A stretch of DNA of 64,000 nt, from assembly GCA_030533445.1 (NCBI GenBank), contig CM060066.1, positions 37,800,235 to 37,864,234 on the forward strand, written 5' to 3'. The first letter of the stretch is position 1. Every line of letters starts with the position of its first letter. Positions 34,021 to 46,800 of the stretch are shown here, piece by piece. The DNA is from Cyprinodon diabolis (lineage: Eukaryota; Chordata; Actinopteri; Cyprinodontiformes; Cyprinodontidae). Under the pieces are notes generated by a model. It saw nothing but the letters and a program-made list of their open reading frames with translations. It did not search any database and was not told where the DNA came from. The position numbers and the translations under genes are program-made.

Positions 34021-34445
34021 ACAGCAGCCTGGTGGTTAGGGCGGGGGTACTCGAGTCCAATCTTTAAGAGCTACTATCCTGCATTTTTTTAATGCAACCA
34101 TTTTTAACACACCTGAATCAAATGAGTGGCTGGTTACCACACCTCTGCTAAGCTAAATGAGGGGACTGAGGCTGTAGAAATAGGTGTGCTAGAGAAGAGA
34201 TGCATCTAAAAGGTACAGGATGGTAGCTCTTGACTGGACTTAGGCACCCCTGGGTACTGGGAATCCAGTGGTTCTGAGTTTGTGCCCCACTCCCACAGAG
34301 TGCCACTCTGGGTCCCTGAGAAAAGACCCTTAATCCCACACTGCTCCCCAGAGATGCTGCCTGTGGCAGCCCACTGCTCCCCATGGAGATGGGTTAAATG
34401 CAGAGATTTCATTTCACTGCTCTGTTCTTGTGGGAATGTAATGGA
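34021..34445 (+). mobile_element. tRNA-derived SINE, copy B, interrupted by a MITE
   Basis: The start CCTGGTGGTTAGGGC matches the A-box of copy A (19311-19500). The body resumes after the MITE at 34042-34252 with GTTCTGAGTTTGTGCCCCAC and GAGTGCCACTCTGGGTC, matching copy A. It ends near GGGTTAAATGCAGAG. Confidence 0.6.
34042..34252. mobile_element. hAT-type MITE nested in SINE
   Basis: The termini CGGGGGTACTCGAGTCCAAT and, inverted, CAGGGGTGCCTAAGTCCAGT belong to the fish family starting CAGGGGTGCCCAAGTCC. The flanks GGTTAGGG and GGTACTGG agree at five of eight positions. Confidence 0.6.
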
Positions 34446-34841
34446 AATAAAAGCTTGAAAAAAAAGTTTGTGGTTTAATACAAAATAATTTTTCAATAAA
34501 TTCACTGGATGGATAAATAACAATAGACTTAACAAATGGCATTTCTAAATGGAATAGTTAGACATAAAATATTATCCTATGTGTCAGATTGTTTTATTTG
34601 TAGAGTCCTTAAAGGAACAATTTCCGATCAGACATTTTGGACAACCCAACCCTAATCCACTGAACTATATCACAAGAAAATGGGTATGTGTACCTAATAA
34701 TGAGGCGATTGATGTAATTTTAATGGAAAATATAAATGTATTTTTTGCAACTTGTTTTTTTCTTTCTATACAAAACTCATTTTACTTTGAAAATCCAACC
34801 GGGAGTGGTATCTTGTTTCCTTGCCGGGAGGAAGAGCAGAA

Positions 34842-34855
34842 GCGGAAACCGGAAC
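34842..34855 (+). promoter_or_regulatory. tandem ETS (GABPA/NRF-2-type) sites before PPA2
   Basis: GCGGAAACCGGAAC gives two GGAA cores seven bases apart, about 35 bases before the PPA2 ATG. Tandem ETS sites are common at promoters of nuclear genes for mitochondrial proteins. Function inferred from motif and position. Confidence 0.45.
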
Positions 34856-34886
34856 CGACAGAGCAAAGCAAAGTGTTCAGGTTATA

Positions 34887-37800
34887 ATGAGACCACAGCT
34901 GCTCCGCTCCTCGCTCGGCTGCTTGGTGACTCTTCTCTCCCCTTTTCCCGCTTCCTGTACCAACAAAGGAGTCACACGAACAGCAGCGGCTGTAACCAGT
35001 TTATATTATTCCAGAAAAATGATGCACTATCAAACGGAGGAGAGAGGACACCCAAATTCTCCAGGCTACCGCATTTATTTTAGTAAGTTTCACCTCCGCC
35101 ATGATGAATGAAGCCATGAGCAGTGATGGGACTAACGGCGTTGAAAGTAACGGCGTTACTAACGCCGTTACCTTGTTTTAGTAACGAGCTGCGTGAAGCT
35201 GACACCCCACCCACGTCAAAAAACTCTGCAAATAGACTGAATGGTTAGTGCAACGTTAGTGCAGATTTGTGCAGAAAAAATATTGTTTGTGCTACTTTTG
35301 TTTAAGAGATATTAAAGATTATTTTTTAGGTCATCCAGAGGTGCGCGCCTTGTCATGAGAGAGGGGAGGATGAGAATGGCTGATGTATAGTGAGATTCCG
35401 TCTGTCAGTTGGGTAGGTGGGTGTTTCCGCTGGTGGGTGTTAACGTACAGCACACACAGAGAGAGATGGAGAGTGAGGATGACTCCAGCAGCAAAACAGC
35501 GTTTTCCTGATGGAAATACCGGTGTTACGTCGAGCTGCGTTTCCCCATCACATACGGTTTCCTCTGCATCTCCGCACAGCGCAGGCGGCACGAGTCACCG
35601 CGCAAGCGACAGGAAACGCGCATGCTCGCTAAAGGCGCGCAACAGTCGCCCTGTGCTCGCGCCACAGGAGAACTATGGAGAGTTTGTGAACGATCAAATG
35701 AAAGGGAGAAATCTGGATGGATGGATGGATAATCTGCCTTTTCAACCTACTGTATTTTTTATTTTAAACATTATTTGATGGCCTTTGTGGCAGGGATGGA
35801 GATCCATATTTTGTCACACGCAGAGTATACATCTAGATAGATAGATGGATAGATAGATGTTGCAGTATCTATAACAACCCAAACATACAGGATTTCAGAA
35901 TTAGACATCCCCAGTTATTAATTTCACCAGATCTGAATGCCCTGTTAAAAAACTTCACATGGCGTTCCCCCCTGATGTCATTTACGTTGAGTTGCAATAA
36001 ATGCTAAACTCTCTGCAGGTTCTTGTCTTTGTCGTCCACTCTATTCAGCTGGCTTTGGAAACACACTGCAAGAAGGTGGGGGCCGGGTGGTGAGGGTTAC
36101 GGGGGCGAGAAACGCAAAAGTAACGTAATAGTTACTTTTACTAGTAACTAGTTACTTTTATTGTGGAGTAACTCAGTTAGTAACTCAGTTACTTTTTGGG
36201 AGAAGTAACTAGTAACTATAACTAATTACTTTTTCAAAGTAACGTGCCCAACACTGGCCATGAGTAACAGCATATTTAGAGAGAGTGGTGATACATAACG
36301 GCCCTGGTCTGTTGGGTCGCCATGGTTACTAGGACATGATCCAGGCGCTGGTATGGTGCTTTGTGGGCGTTTAGCTTTAGAGCTGAGTGTGTAAAACTAA
36401 GAAGCATAATTTAAAGCATTTTAATTGTTATCTACCAAACAGAAAAATAGATCAAATGGTTCATGTTGAGCGTTAATTTCCTTTTTCTTACTTTATTTTG
36501 CCTATGGCTGTATTCTAATGACCATACAGTTAATAAACGAATGGCACCTGTGCAGATTTGGACGGGATGCTGAGAAAATATAGCATTTAAACAGAGGCGT
36601 TGCCAGAAAATTTTAATAGGGGTGGCCAGCCAAAAATCAATGTACACTAAGGGGTGGCAGAAAGCAGATAGGCACCAGAACCTTAGGGTCATTCTACACT
36701 GTTCCAACAGGAACAAGCACAACATTCATGTTTTCTAAATAAAGACAAGCTTTACCTTCCTACAGCCTTTGCTAACAAATAGACGCATATATTTAAACAT
36801 CCTTGCTGTCTAAATAAAAGGTAGTGGACAAAATGTCTGGGGCGAACATTGTTCCCATTTTCATTATTTACATAGTTTTATCAAAAATTGTTCTGCATAA
36901 GAATAATATTTACGTGTACTAATATCTAAATTAAATGGATTTTTAAATGATTAAAGTATTTGGCGTCCTGTCCAGGGTGTACCCCGCCTCTCGCCCATTG
37001 ACAGCTGGAGATAGGGACCAGCACCCCTCGCGACCCCAATTGGGACAAGCGTGTCAGATAATGGATGGATGGATGATTAAAGTAGTTATTTATCTATGAT
37101 TTCACTGAAGACTCCTAGATGACTTGCAGAGAATTTTCTCTTTACCCCATATAACCCAAAATTTAGTTCTGAAGTGAGCATGAATTCTGTATATATCAAC
37201 TTATATGTTAATATTTTGATGTGCATAATTAACCACAGCGTATTAGTTGTCTAGTAAATTTTAATATATAAAAAATTTAAATGTTTAATAAGTCTGAACA
37301 TTCCCCCTGAGAGTATTAGAGGTAGAAAAAAATGGTAGGGATGGCCAATGACTGGCTAAAGGTGGCCATGGCCACCTCTGGCCCCCATCTAGCTCTGCTC
37401 CTGAATTTAAATAAGCTGAGATGTAGCTAATCAAAAATGCTGATAATTAGTGATAATATTGATAGTCCACATATGTAAAAATTTCATTTGACCTTACATA
37501 GGGGTTAGAAAATAAACTGAATTAAACAACAAAACAATAATGTTGTGGTTTGGTATAAAAGATTTCTTGAAGTTGCTCTATATCCCCCTCTAGAGGGGGA
37601 TATAGAGCTTAATTAATCCACCAAAGATTTGAACAGGGTAATCCACAATGTCTGGGCCTTATTTTTTTGTGTACCTTTTCTAAACAAATCTCCCAGCTTC
37701 CTTTGCTCTGTCCTAATAATCTTATTGGCTGTGCTGAACATTCCACACTGTCTCTTATTGACCTTCACCTACTGAGTATCTATATCAGGTACAAATATTT

Positions 37801-40800
37801 CAAAGTTCAAACCTTGTTCATTAGATTGCTATAAAACGTTTCTACAAATACTTTTGCCTATATAGTACATATTTGATTTCCTATCAAAGGGATGTGCTGC
37901 AAAACATTTTAAAAAGCTTTTATAAAGTAGCTAATAATGAATAGGTAGCTATAAATAAATGTTCATTAAACGTTTTAACAGGATGTTTATTAAAGCTGAT
38001 TAGTAATGAAAACTCTGACATTTTATTGACCTAAAACTAGTTCTTCAGTCAGACTGATAAAAAACAGACAAAACAATCACTGTTCTTCCATAAGTTTGTC
38101 AGTTTGATTTGAAATAAACAGATGTTTCACATTTATTTAACTGAATAACACCAAGCCAACACATCATCTGCTTGCTCATAGAGATTGCCATTTAAATTAA
38201 TTATTTGGTTCCTTTGTCGACTTATAATACAAGGTTGACTGTCTATATCCAGTCTGTACCTTTAACTGTATTTTCATTATAACATCTACTTTGAAAACTG
38301 CTATTTCCAAATAGAGGAACTTGACTTTTAGTTACATAGCATTCAACACGAGTGAGACGCTAAGTTTCTAACTCTTTAGGTGGAAAAAAAGGCCTTCTAT
38401 GTTACTAACGGCATTAAAAAATGAATAATTAAAGTCAGAAAAAGACTTTCACTGATGCTGCTATGCATGTTGCTGTGGACTACATGTAACTGTAGGAATT
38501 GAAATAAATACACTTTTATTAGCTGAATCTGTCCCTTAAAGCTACAGTGTGTAATAATTACAGGGATATACAGTCAGAAATGTAATATATTATACAAAAC
38601 TATGATATTTATCATCATCTACGAGCTCAGCCTCTTAACCTTAATATTTGCGTTGCCTTAGAATTCGTTATTTATAATTACATAGGAGCGGGTCTCGCAG
38701 CCATGGAGACAGACATCTTTGCGCTACGGCAGCGCAGAGCCAACAAACTAGCGATTGCGAGATCGCCAAAACGTCACAACGATGTAGAAAAAATAACGGG
38801 TATATTTATTATCTTAAGTCTACATGAAATCTATACCCTACACAGACTAATGAAATACTATCTGTAAAATTATCTATGTAAAAACAAACCTCATCATTGA
38901 GAAGGTAGGTGATGCGGACGTCGTGGAAGACATTTTGTCCCGTAACGCTCGCCGTACTGTTGGGGGGGAGAAGCGGTGGAGGGGAGATGTTCATGTTGCT
39001 GCGGTCTGCAGTCTGACCGCTAGATGTCGCTAAAAGTTACACACTGTAGCTTTAAGAGGCTTTTAAGGCTTTTAGATTTCTGTTTATCTGTTTTTCTGCA
39101 AGATCTGTGAGGAAAAAGTAGCTAGCATACAATCACCAAACATGTTTTATTTTGTTAACTACGTCTTTGCTGTGCTGATCTTTATTTATTCAACTTCTGT
39201 ACCTTGATTTCCTTTTCTGATGGTCAACACGTGTTTCTTACCTCCTAGAAACCTCTGATGGGAAATACATTTCACCATTCCATGATATTCCTCTTAAAGC
39301 TGAGTCAGAGAAGGTAACTGGGTAACAGCTGGGTTTTTTTTTTGTTTCTGCTGAGGACAAACATTTAAACAGATTGTTTCCTTCCTATAGGATAACGATG
39401 TTCCGGCTAAAAAACCTAAGAGTGAGATGAAGGTATTGTCAGGTCTAGATACACTATGGCCATTTTATGCATACATGCATTCTATGCCTCAGCATGCCTC
39501 CTTCACTTCCAGGTGCTGTACAACATGGTGGTTGAGGTGCCTCGGTGGTCGAACGCTAAAATGGAAGTAAGTGACAAGCTGCCTTGTTCATTTGCATGGA
39601 GGTTTGTTTATTGTATTGTTATAAAAGTGAATAATACTTACTTTGATCACAGATTGTTTTGCCTCTTATTAAGGGAACAGAAAGCATAATAAAGCAGAAT
39701 ATTTTATGGCGTTAACTTCATTAATAGTACATAACACCTGGCTGGGCAATATGCATTGAAATCCTATCATCATATTGGGTAATGTTATCGAGATAATGAT
39801 AAAAGTGATGATTAAAAATAAAAACAATACTTCTTCGCTGTCTTTCTCAGTAAACTCTTTGGCTCTGCTCTGCTTACCACAGCAATCGGAGCCCCACAAT
39901 CACAAATAATACTCCTGAAAAAGAAACTTATTTAAATTAGGCTCCCTCAGGAACCAGCTCCATAAAAAAATATAATTGTTTAACACTAAACATCTTGTAG
40001 TAACAGCATTTAAACATATTCTTCAAATTTGTCATTGCCCCAATGGAATTTTTTTTTAAAGAAAAATTGTAAACATATAGGTTTTTTAGGAGTTTTTATT
40101 TATTGAATCAAAACAAGTCCTTTTTATGCTCATTTCAGGATTTATAAATCTGGACACGGGTACATTACCAGAGATTAAAGCCTGGTCTCAGGTCCTGTTT
40201 TTTCTAGTGCGTATAACCAGACTTTGTCCAGTTTTCGAATCCAAAATAGAAGCTGGTGACTTTCTAGTGAATGATGTTGATCCCAAGTTTTTAAAAATGT
40301 GCACAATTTGCTCCATCTTCTGTGAAAAACTGACTCTAATCTGTCTCACTTGTTGGTATAGAGTCCATTCAAGTTTTGGATTATACTATTATAACCCTAT
40401 TATAGTCTAAACATATTTCCTCTAAGCAGTTATTTTATTTTTTTGACCACAATATATTGCAGACACTGATCTTGTAATCAGGTTTAAAACTATTTGCGCA
40501 GCGCTAATAAGAATTTAATTACTATAGATATTTATTATTGACTTATTTTTCAGATTGCAACGAAGGAGCCGCTGAATCCGATCAAACAAGATGTGAAGAA
40601 GGGAAAGCTCAGATATGTTGCCAACATATTTCCTCATAAAGGATACATCTGGAACTATGGAGCGCTCCCCCAGGTGAGGAGAATCACATGAAGGGCTGCA
40701 GACTCAAGGATGCTTCTGTTTACTTATGTTGGGTGTCCAAAATGTTCTCTTTATCTGATATTTGCTTTGTATGTATTTCCTATATATTTTCATCCTTAAC

Positions 40801-43800
40801 CATCTCTTACATATTTGTTGTAATAGTGGCTGACTTTGTGGTGCTGTTTTGCATAGCATTATGTATTTTGTTAGCTGTTAATTGTCAGAACATCTGGGTT
40901 CATACTTGTGTTTGGATTCTTCCTCCATAAAGACCTGGGAGGACCCAAACCACAAGGACAAAGAAACAAACTGCTGCGGTGACAACGATCCCATTGATGT
41001 CTGTGACATCGGCACGCAGGTAAGCAGATGTCTGTTTTATCTGTAGTCGATGTTAATACTTACAAATGCAAAGACGTGTGCTTTATTTGGATTGTATGTC
41101 TACCGCTAACCCTTTGAACTGTTCTTCAGGTGTGCTCTCCAGGTCAGGTGATCCAAGTAAAGGTTCTGGGCATCCTGGCAATGATAGACGAGGGAGAGAT
41201 GGACTGGAAGGTAATCGCCATCAATGCCAACGACCCAGATGCTGAGAAGCTCAACTGTGAGTGTCATGAACATATGTTAGCAACAACCTTCACCGCAATC
41301 CTTGAATAAATGTGTTCAACTTGTTGAATAAAAAAAAAAGAAATTTAAGCTTCTCTATCAGGTATAAACATTATTTATAGCCTCAAGATCAGAACACACC
41401 AAATCCTATCTTGCCTCAGATATGACAGAAAATCGTGTCGGATGGGGTTGTGTCATTTCACTGAACGTCAAAGGGGATGATCACACCTGGTGGGATTTTT
41501 TTGCTAGGGGGATTTTGTGGGTCTGACTGACATAGACCCCAGGTCTGCTTTAGGTGGACTACGCAGCAGTTAAGCTGCGATTTCTGTCTGACAGACAGAC
41601 CCACCCACTTTGGGGGGGGGGGAAATACAAAATCAAATCTGTTAATCGCATGGGAAACAGTCTGTTTTGGAGTTGCACAGAGCATACACAGCCAGCAGGA
41701 CGAACTCATGCAAAAACAATGAATGAAACATTAACAAATAGAATACTTTACCCATGATAGGAATTCAGGAGGATAAAATAGTGTTCCTCTTTAAGTCTTA
41801 CAAAAACAAAGATAGGCAGAAACCATAGTTAATCAATCTCCTCGGGGGGGCAGGAAAAAAACAGAGTAAAAAAGTGATCCTCTATGAGCGTCACAGAAAA
41901 ACAAATAACGAGCAGCAGACAGAGCAGGTAAGTGAGGTGTATCTCTCTCACCTTTTAATGAAAAAAAATAAGATAAACTTCCCAGATCTCTCTGAGAATC
42001 ACTTCACTGCCTCAGTCTGCATATAAACCACGCCACAGAGTTTATTGCTTTGTTTTTCTTAGACATAGATCTCATTATGTTTTTAATAAATGATCATTCC
42101 CTATGTTCTCTGGTTCGAGATGCTGCACAGACTCAAATTGGGGCTTTGCTTTATAGAATGCACTGGTGTTTTTTTAATTTTTTTAATCTGTCCAAGTGAG
42201 ATGTGGGAAATTGTTGTAATTTGTTTATAGTACAGAGGCGGGAGTGAAAATGATCTGTACGAACTGCCCATCCTGCCTAGTTGGAGCCTCTCTACACACA
42301 GTCAGTTTGACAAAAAGTTGGTTAGGAGATTAAAAAGTCGTACTCAACTGGTGTGTTCTGACCTTTACAGGAAAACTTACTGGAGTCTTACAGCATTTAG
42401 GAAGTGAAAACGATTCTGTTATTAATGGCTTGGAGCTAATGAAAACCCAATTAGTTTTAACATTTGAAAACTAAAGATAAATAAGAAAACAACTTCTAAT
42501 GTAGAGATGTGAATGTACTGAACAGTGTTTGGATGTACAGTAGGTGTACTCAGTACTTGGCTGGTTGTCCTTTACCATGAATGACTTCATGAAAACAGCC
42601 TAACATAAAGATAATGTTTTAATGAAGCTCAGGCTGCTTTGATAGAAGCTTCCAGATCATCTTTGTTGTTGGGTTTGGTGTCTCTCATTTTCATCTTGAT
42701 AATTCTTCATAGTTTCTCTGAGATCTTTAGGTTAATTAAGATTGATCAGGTATTTGTCAGCACTGACTTTTTTGAAGTTTTCAGTCCAGAAGAGGCTCCT
42801 TCCCTGTGAATCTCCATCAAACTATTTTATGGGCTTTGCCTTAGAAGTTCAGTTCTCATACAGAGCTAAAAGTATCACATTTGCTTGTGCACATTATTCT
42901 TACCACATTTCTTTTCCTTTCACTCAAATTTTCATTGTTAAGGCCAATTTATGCTTCTGATGCATAGCCTCTGCGACCATCAAATCTGTCTCTGTGTGCG
43001 ACCACGCCCCCCGCGCAGAGGTTCTGCAACCGTCGTCGTGCACCTCAAAAAAAAATCCTGACTACGTGTCAGATGGTCGCAAACCCACACAGACCTCAAG
43101 TGGAAGTGCGCAGACAAAAAGCAGCTGTGATTGGTCAGTGGTATGCCTTTCCGGCTGTCTGTGTGGTCGTCCTTCTCGATTTGGTGCCGGGGCGCGCCTT
43201 TTTTTAAAGACCGAGGAACAACTACAGTGGACAAAAACGACAAAAGGTTAATCGATCTTTTTGCCAACTCCATTAACAGAACCTGTTCCTCTTCGATGTC
43301 TAGCAACTCCAGATCCATCTCTGTGACCGTCATATCTTGCAGATGTGAATTTTCCCTTTTTTAAATGTAGCACTTTGAGATTCTAAGTCAAATGTAAAGT
43401 GCGTTACAAATAAAATTAATTATTATTATTATTATTATTATGTGCCATTGTTGTTTTGGAAGATTAACACTCCCGCCGGTGCCGCCGAAGTTCTTGCGAG
43501 TTCTCGAATAGGCTCCCCCTTGCGTTTTGGTGGAAAAACTGCTGTGCGTCCCTAGATATTCCAGAGAGACGGTGCAGAAGCAAACCAGCAAAACTGGTTT
43601 GCGACCAGACCCAAGCAACGTTTGATGTGTGCGGTTGCAGAAGTCTCTGCCCTTTATGCTTGGCTTCAGCACTCGAAGCAGTCCTATAAGGCAGCAGTAA
43701 CTTTGGTGTCAGTGACTGTCTGCTTGACCACTCACAGTTCAGCAGCATTAACATTCAGGGAAAAACATAAATCTGTAGTAATAATCATTTATATTGGTCT

Positions 43801-46800
43801 AATGAAAGATTCTAGTTATCAGTAATTAATACTTGAATTAAATAAACAACTGTCACCTTTTGAACAAACCTTCTGTAGTTATATTTTTGGTGATATTCTA
43901 ATCGATTTGTATGGATTTTTATGTATGTTTTATTTTGAGTTGTAAATAGTCAGTTGCCGCTTTAGTGACTCTTCCTAATTATCTCACTAGATTTTACCCC
44001 TCTAGTTTTTATCGTCAACATGGGTTTGTTGATATTCTGCACTCTTTAAAAATAAGGTGTGGATGTTGAGAGCTTTTGTTTTTTTTTCCACGAGGCTAAT
44101 TCTTAGAAATCTTTACGGGTTACATATCAAACACAAACAGACAGACGAGTCTTATGTTTCATGGAAACCTAGGTAACCCCTGGCTTCTAAATGTGAAAAT
44201 GTTTTCTTTCCTCCACTCAGGTATAGAAGACGTTCGCCGGAGCCGACCAGGTCATTTGGAGGCTACTGTTGAGTGGTTTAGGAAATACAAGGTGCCCGAC
44301 GGAAAGCCTGAAAACCAGTTTGGATTTAATGAAGAATTCAAAGACAAGGTTATTAATTCATTTGAATAAATGGAGCACAGCTGGTAGATCAGCTCAAACT
44401 GAATGTGCTTAAGTGGATTTCTCCTTGTGACAGGATTTTGCAGTCGAGATAATCGAGTCCACCCATGAGCACTGGAGGGCACTTGTGCACAAGCAAACGC
44501 ACGCTGGAGGGATCGAATGGTAACGCAGACGATGTGTACATCCATCAGGCGGGTGGGAAAGCTGAACTTCAGTCTAGAGCCATTCTGCTGTGTTTTTTTC
44601 CCCCAGCAAGAACATGTCCTGCTGTGGCAGCCCTTTCCAGTTCAGCGCTGAAGCAGCCAGAGCTGTCGTTCAGTCGGTGAGGATCTAGAATCCACTTCTT
44701 CAAATTTTTTTTGCACAGATTGTTTGGCTTTAAAGCTTATATTCAGCCTTCTTACCGCAGCTGTTAGAAATCATTTTAAGCTTTACTCATTTTAATTAGT
44801 TCTTTTCTAGGGGAGAATAATTAAACAACACGTGTTCAATTCTCTTGAATAAATTACACACACCTTTACATCCGCTTCTATAATATTATCGGCCTAAATG
44901 TTTCTTACATGCTGTAGAAAAACTATATGGGTCTCCATTTGTAAAAAACAGAAGTGTTTCTTTTTATTTTGATAGGTGTCATCATATGAGTCATCGTATG
45001 AGTTTGGGGATGTTGCAGAGGTCTATTGTCAGTTCGATTCAAACAGTTTGTGTTTGGGGGTCATTGTTCTGTTGGAGCAGGGAACTGTTTCCAGGTTTCA
45101 GCTGGAGGGGGAAACAGTGCTTCGCTAACAGTTTTTAGTGGGGGTTCTAACCTTGACTGAGAACATTGGCAGACAGTGGAAGGAATACTTTGAGAATTTC
45201 CTCCATCTGGTGCTTGGAGCTGGACTTGTTCTTCACCCAGACTGAAGTTGGTGAGGTAGAAGAAATCCACAGTGCCCAGGCTTTGAAGGTGGATGAGGTC
45301 CACCCTGAGTACTTTATCTCTGTAGATGTTGTTGGGCTGTCATGGCTGACATGCATCTTCAACATTAGTTTGTGGTTGGGCACAGTGCCACTGGACTGGG
45401 AAACTGGAGGGGTGGTGTCCCTCCCAAGAGGGTAGATTGGAGGATGTGTTCCAGCTATAGAGGGATCACATTTCTTAGTCTATGCCAGGGTAGTGGAGAG
45501 GCTCAGCTTCAGGAGGAGCAGTGTGGTTTTCCGTGGAACAGTGGACCAGCTCTACACCCTCTGCAGACTTAATGGGAGTGCACCTAGATGGTCCGGATGT
45601 GTTTTGTGAACGTGGAGAAAGCGTACAACAGCGACCCTCACAGTGCCCTCTGGAAGGGTGCTCCACGAGTACAGAGTTGAGGGCCCTTTACTAGGGTTAG
45701 GCATTCATTTGAATCTTTTCCCAGTGCATGTTGGACTCCGCCTGGGCTGTCCTCTGTCACCTGATTACTGATTAAAAAATCAAAAAATTTTGTTGGGTGA
45801 GCAACTGTGTTACTTGCACAAGATTTATGTTATACATATTTAAGTTTCCTTTTTTTACACTAATTTTATTTAGTTTAAAAGTCAGGCACATAGTTTTTAA
45901 TACTTAAATTAAGATTGATTAAAATCGTAATCTTCCAAGATGACAAAAGAAAAAAGATTGAGATTTTATTTTTTAGCTCTATCGCCCAGCTCTAGTCCTG
46001 TTCATGAGTGAGGGGAGATTGATAGATGGATCGGTGTGCCTGCTGCTTTAATGGTCGGCTGTGGTGAAGAGAGCTCAGCAAAAAGGTGAAGCTCTCGATC
46101 AAACCGGACGGTCTATGTTCCTACCCTCACTGATGGTTATGAAATCTGGATCATGACAGAAAGAACAAGATCCTGGATAGAAGCGAATGAAATTGGCTCT
46201 CTCCTTAGAGTTGGGTTAGGAGCTGTTTTTTGGGAGTAGCTCAGAGTAAAGCTGCTTCTCCACATTGAGAGGAGTCAGTTGAGGCGGCTAGGACATCTTT
46301 TTCAGATTCCCCTTGACGCCTCAGGCACGTCCCAGTGGGAGGAGAATCAGGAGACATCCCAAGACAAGTTGGAGGGACTATGTCTCTCTACTAGCCAGGG
46401 AATGGCTCTGCTGGGGGAGAGCAAAGTCTGGGAGTCTCTGCTGAGACTGCTGCCCCCAAGACCCTGTCCTGGATAAAGCAGAAGGTGGTTAAAAAAAAGG
46501 ATTTCACTGGGAAGAATAACACTAGTGTTGCAGCATTTTTCCATTTTGAAAGCTTTGAGCTTCCTTTTGTGGTTCCTGTATTGTATTTGAAAATTGTAGC
46601 GATTTTTGTTGTTTTAATTGTGATCGTTTTGGACAGATTGGTACATTATGGAATTAAGACCCTGACCTTAATTCCATAGAAAATCTAAGAACAAAAGTAA
46701 AGGAGTCTGGTCGGTACCAGGAAACTCAAACAATTCTAGTGGGAAAAATGGACAACATCCACCAGGCAGCTTGCTGAGGGATATTTATCCAGGTTTATGT

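Noticed and set aside
35383..35778. 131-codon ORF inside the hAT element of PPA2 intron 1
   Set aside because: Does not resemble a hAT transposase (no DDE or dimerisation motif), and its end is (ATGG)-type low-complexity sequence.
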